The notes under the pieces were generated by a model. That model did not search any database. It saw only the letters and a list, made by a program, of their open reading frames with translations, and was not told where the DNA came from. From positions 1 through 7,888 of the forward strand of contig USIN01000070.1 in NCBI GenBank assembly GCA_900554715.1: a DNA stretch of 7,888 nt, in the 5' to 3' direction. A program made the position numbers and the translations under genes. Shown in pieces: positions 5,516-7,888 of this stretch (positions are counted from its first letter, which is position 1; every line of letters starts with the position of its first letter). This DNA comes from an uncultured Bacteroidales bacterium (GTDB taxonomy: Bacteria > Bacteroidota > Bacteroidia > Bacteroidales > Muribaculaceae).

Positions 5516-7000
5516 ATGAAAGACAATAATCTGACGATATATAACACTCTGAGCCGTACTAAAGAGCTTTTCAGGCCGCTGCATCCCGACATCGTCGGCA
5601 TGTATGTCTGCGGCCCGACGGTCTACGGCGACGCCCATCTGGGCCACACGCGTCCGGCGATAACATTCGACATCGTCTACCGCTATCTCACCCATCTCGG
5701 ATATAAGGTACGGTATGTGCGCAACATCACCGACGTAGGCCATCTCGAACATGACGCCGACGACGGCGAGGACAAGATTGCCAAGAAAGCACGCCTCGAG
5801 CAGCTCGAGCCGATGGAAGTGGTTCAGTTCTATCTCAACCGCTACCACAAGGCCATGGACGCGCTCAACGTGCTTCCTCCTTCGATCGAGCCGCACGCGT
5901 CGGGGCACATCATCGAGCAGATCGAGTATAAGATTCTCGACAGCGGCTATGCCTATGTCAGCGACGGATCGGTCTATTTCGATGTCCCGAAGTTCAACCG
6001 CGACTTCGGCTACGGCCGTCTTTCAGGCCGCAACATCGACGAGCTTCTCGCCACGACGCGCGAGCTCGACGGCCAGAGTGAGAAACGCAATCCCGCCGAC
6101 TTCGCCCTCTGGAAAAAGGCCGCGCCCGAGCATATCATGCACTGGCCGTCGCCATGGAGCGAGGGTTTCCCCGGATGGCATCTCGAATGTTCGACCATGA
6201 GCGAGAAATATCTCGGCTCTAAGTTTGACATCCACGGCGGTGGCATGGACCTCAAGTTCCCCCACCATGACTGCGAGATAGCCCAGTCTGTGGCCCACAA
6301 CGGCTGCGACAGCGTCAGATACTGGATGCACAACAACCTCATCACCATCAACGGCAAGAAGATGGGCAAATCGCTGGGCAACTTCATCACCCTCGATGAA
6401 TTCTTTGCCGGCAGCCATCCGCTGCTGACGCAGCCCTATTCGCCGATGACGATAAGGTTCTTCATCCTGCAGGCTCACTACCGCGGCACCCTCGATTTCA
6501 GCAACGAAGCCCTGCAGGCGTCCGAGAAGGCTCTCAAGCGCATGCTCGAAGGCTATCGACGCCTCAAAGACCTCAGACCCTCCGACTCATCGGATGTCGA
6601 CGTCGCCGCCATCGAGCGCCAGTGTTACGAGGCTCTTGACGATGACCTCAACACTCCGATGGTCATCGCCGCCCTCTTCGAGGCCTGCCGTATCGTCAAT
6701 CAGATCAACGACGGCCACGCCAAGGCCACCGAGGCCGATATCAAGGCCCTGCAGAAGCTTTTCGACACCTTCCTTGTCGAAATCCTCGGCATCGTGCCCG
6801 ACATCACCGGCAGCGACGCCGCCGGTGCCACGGCTCTCAAACCCTTCGAAGACGCCGTCGACCTGCTGCTCTCGATACGCTCCGAGGCCAAACGCAACAA
6901 AGACTGGACGACCTCTGACCTCATCCGCAACCGCCTGTCCGAAATCGGCTTCGATGTCAAAGACACCAAAGACGGCTGGGAGTGGAGTCTCAAAGGATGA
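5516..7000 (+). CDS. cysS: Cysteinyl-tRNA synthetase
   Basis: This 494-residue class I enzyme charges tRNA-Cys with cysteine, using ATP. It is full length for the family. The active-site HIGH motif is HLGH (41-44) after GMYVCGPTVYGD, and KMSKS is present as KMGKS (282-286). The zinc ligands that discriminate cysteine align with E. coli Cys28, Cys209, His234 and Glu238: here Cys32, Cys225 in WHLECS, His250 and Glu254 in PHHDCE. The DALR-type helical bundle and anticodon-binding region run from about 330 to the end. HLGH and KMGKS are, to my knowledge, usual in Bacteroidetes, so they do not suggest loss of activity. It is the last gene of the lolD cluster and is rich in G+C and in C-ending codons, consistent with strong expression. 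Confidence 0.98.
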   Translation: MKDNNLTIYNTLSRTKELFRPLHPDIVGMYVCGPTVYGDAHLGHTRPAITFDIVYRYLTHLGYKVRYVRNITDVGHLEHDADDGEDKIAKKARLEQLEPMEVVQFYLNRYHKAMDALNVLPPSIEPHASGHIIEQIEYKILDSGYAYVSDGSVYFDVPKFNRDFGYGRLSGRNIDELLATTRELDGQSEKRNPADFALWKKAAPEHIMHWPSPWSEGFPGWHLECSTMSEKYLGSKFDIHGGGMDLKFPHHDCEIAQSVAHNGCDSVRYWMHNNLITINGKKMGKSLGNFITLDEFFAGSHPLLTQPYSPMTIRFFILQAHYRGTLDFSNEALQASEKALKRMLEGYRRLKDLRPSDSSDVDVAAIERQCYEALDDDLNTPMVIAALFEACRIVNQINDGHAKATEADIKALQKLFDTFLVEILGIVPDITGSDAAGATALKPFEDAVDLLLSIRSEAKRNKDWTTSDLIRNRLSEIGFDVKDTKDGWEWSLKG

Positions 7001-7034
7001 TTGTCAAAAGATAAAGTGAAAAATCAGCAATAAC

Positions 7035-7080
7035 ACAGAACTCCCGACGCAGCGCCGACGTGCCGCCGAGGGAGTTCTGT
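7035..7080 (+). repeat. 11-bp inverted repeat between cysS and the helicase gene
   Basis: ACAGAACTCCC (7035-7045) is the exact reverse complement of GGGAGTTCTGT (7070-7080), with a 24-base loop rich in G+C. It begins 34 bases after the cysS stop. No T-run follows (the next bases are CATTAATGAC), so it is not a standard intrinsic terminator; it may mark the cysS mRNA 3' end or control read-through into the helicase. Its right arm shares bases 7076-7080 with the palindrome that follows. Confidence 0.6.
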
Positions 7081-7093
7081 CATTAATGACAGA
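7076..7093. repeat. Perfect 18-bp palindrome at the helicase start codon
   Basis: TCTGTCATTAATGACAGA reads the same on both strands over all 18 bases. Its last base is the A of the ATG at 7093. As DNA it looks like a dimeric regulator operator; as RNA it could form a 7-bp hairpin with a UUAA loop over the translation start. It shares TCTGT (7076-7080) with the upstream inverted repeat, so the two RNA hairpins cannot both form fully. Function is inferred, not shown. Confidence 0.6.
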
Positions 7094-7888
7094 TGACCGA
7101 CCACCTGCAGTTTGCCGCCCGTGTGATGCTCGAGCTGCCTTATGTCCCCAACCGGCAGCAGGAAGCCGTCATCGTCGCGCTCGCGCGTTTCTGCTGCGAC
7201 CCGTCGTGCGCCGACCGCGTTTTCGTGCTCAACGGCTATGCCGGCACAGGCAAATCGTCGCTCACCGGCGCTTTGGTCAAGGCCATGACATCGGCCGGCA
7301 TGAAGTCGCAGCTCCTCGCTCCGACCGGCCGTGCGGCCAAGGTTTTCTCGGGCTATGCCGGCAAGCCGGCCTACACGATTCATCGCAAAATCTACCGCCA
7401 TATCCCCGGCGCCGACTTCAGCGGCGCTCCCGCTCCACGCGACAACAACGAGACCGACACGCTCTTCATTGTCGACGAGGCCTCGATGATCGGCGGCGAC
7501 GACGAGCGCGGCTCAAACCTGCTCGAAGACCTCCTGCAGTATGTCTACGCCGGCCAGAACTGCCGCCTCGTCCTCATCGGCGACACCGCCCAGCTGCCGC
7601 CTGTCGGCTCAGAGACATCGCCGGCGATGGACCCTGACCGCTTGCGCCGCGCCGGACTTAAAGTCACCCGCGCCACGATGACCGAGACCGCCCGACAGCA
7701 CCGTCAGTCGGGAATACTCTACAACGCCACCTGGCTGCGGCGTGCCATGCTCGCGCCCGAGCTGCCCGAGCCGCTGCTTTTCGTCAAAGACTTCGACGAC
7801 GTCAGCGTTGTCAGCGGAGAGGAACTCAGCGAGCGCCTCGAGACAGCCTACAGTCGCGACGGCGTCGACCAGACACTCATCATCACCC
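7093..7888 (+). CDS. RecD-like ATP-dependent DNA helicase (5' portion, runs off the window)
   Basis: The frame stays open to the last base, giving 265 residues plus one base; the full protein is probably around 450-500 residues, so about half is missing. It is a superfamily 1 helicase of the RecD/AAA_30 type: Walker A GYAGTGKS (48-55), motif Ia LLAPTGRAAKVF (74-85), Walker B with LFIVDEASM (124-132), motif III IGDTAQLPPVG (162-172) and a RQ pair (201-202) at the expected place for motif IV. Such proteins are conserved in Bacteroidales and thought to act in DNA repair or recombination; no RecB/RecC partner is visible. An in-frame TGA at 7087-7089 makes ATG 7093 the first possible start. A 183-residue frame beginning at 7086 is an overlapping shadow. 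Confidence 0.92.
   Translation, partial: MTDHLQFAARVMLELPYVPNRQQEAVIVALARFCCDPSCADRVFVLNGYAGTGKSSLTGALVKAMTSAGMKSQLLAPTGRAAKVFSGYAGKPAYTIHRKIYRHIPGADFSGAPAPRDNNETDTLFIVDEASMIGGDDERGSNLLEDLLQYVYAGQNCRLVLIGDTAQLPPVGSETSPAMDPDRLRRAGLKVTRATMTETARQHRQSGILYNATWLRRAMLAPELPEPLLFVKDFDDVSVVSGEELSERLETAYSRDGVDQTLIIT

Noticed and set aside
5228..5908. 226-residue minus-strand ORF
   Set aside because: It is antisense to the DUF3467 gene and the start of cysS, whose plus-strand products are clearly conserved; long antisense frames are common with this codon usage.
5797..6365. Non-canonical HLGH and KMGKS motifs in CysRS as a sign of altered function
   Set aside because: All zinc ligands are intact and, as far as I know, these variants are normal in Bacteroidetes CysRS.
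6023..6478. Minus-strand ORF within cysS, and plus-strand shadow frames at 5751-6200 and 6594-7019
   Set aside because: They overlap conserved CysRS motifs in another frame and give Arg/Ser/Pro-rich products typical of out-of-frame translation.
7024..7401. 125-residue minus-strand ORF
   Set aside because: Antisense to the helicase Walker A region, no recognisable domain.
7086..7637. 183-residue ORF starting at 7086
   Set aside because: The product is an Arg/Pro-rich string without motifs; the frame starting at 7093 carries all helicase motifs.

Overview
The window looks like a chromosomal segment from a Bacteroidales bacterium, plausibly Muribaculaceae-like. Three things point there: promoter -7 boxes of the Bacteroidetes type TAnnTTTG and no convincing Shine-Dalgarno sites, a NigD-type lipoprotein and a DUF3467 protein (both families largely of this phylum), and a CysRS, LolD and RecD-like helicase that resemble Bacteroidales versions. 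The genus is an inference; no search was run. All supported genes lie on the + strand.

Layout. Bases 1 to about 150 are the 3' end of a 23S rRNA gene. A spacer of about 265 bases without a tRNA follows, then 5S rRNA (about 417-523) and a strong intrinsic terminator (530-571), so the window opens at the tail of an rRNA operon. Next comes a unit with its own -7 box (644-651): a beta-carbonic anhydrase (672-1214) overlapping by one base a YbdG-like MscS-family channel (1214-2398), followed by an exported TPR protein of unknown function (2437-3564) that is clearly more AT-rich in its first half.

An AT-rich gap (3565-3709) carries a second good -7 box (3640-3647) inside a TAGCTA repeat. It starts a tight run of four genes with 36-41 base gaps: lolD (3710-4396), a NigD-like lipoprotein (4434-5120), a DUF3467 protein (5162-5479) and cysS (5516-7000). 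Between cysS and the last gene is a 92-base gap holding an 11-bp inverted repeat and a perfect 18-bp palindrome that share bases. The last gene (7093 to the window end, no stop reached) is the N-terminal half of a RecD-like superfamily 1 helicase.

How it fits together. Most of this is core metabolism and envelope maintenance: CO2/bicarbonate interconversion, osmotic protection, lipoprotein release to the outer membrane, cysteine charging of tRNA and DNA repair. I see no mobile element, CRISPR array or defence cassette, and no clear case for a new multi-gene system. The points most worth a second look are the overlapping palindrome and hairpin at the helicase start, the low-GC orphan TPR protein, and the lipoprotein and DUF3467 genes placed between lolD and cysS.
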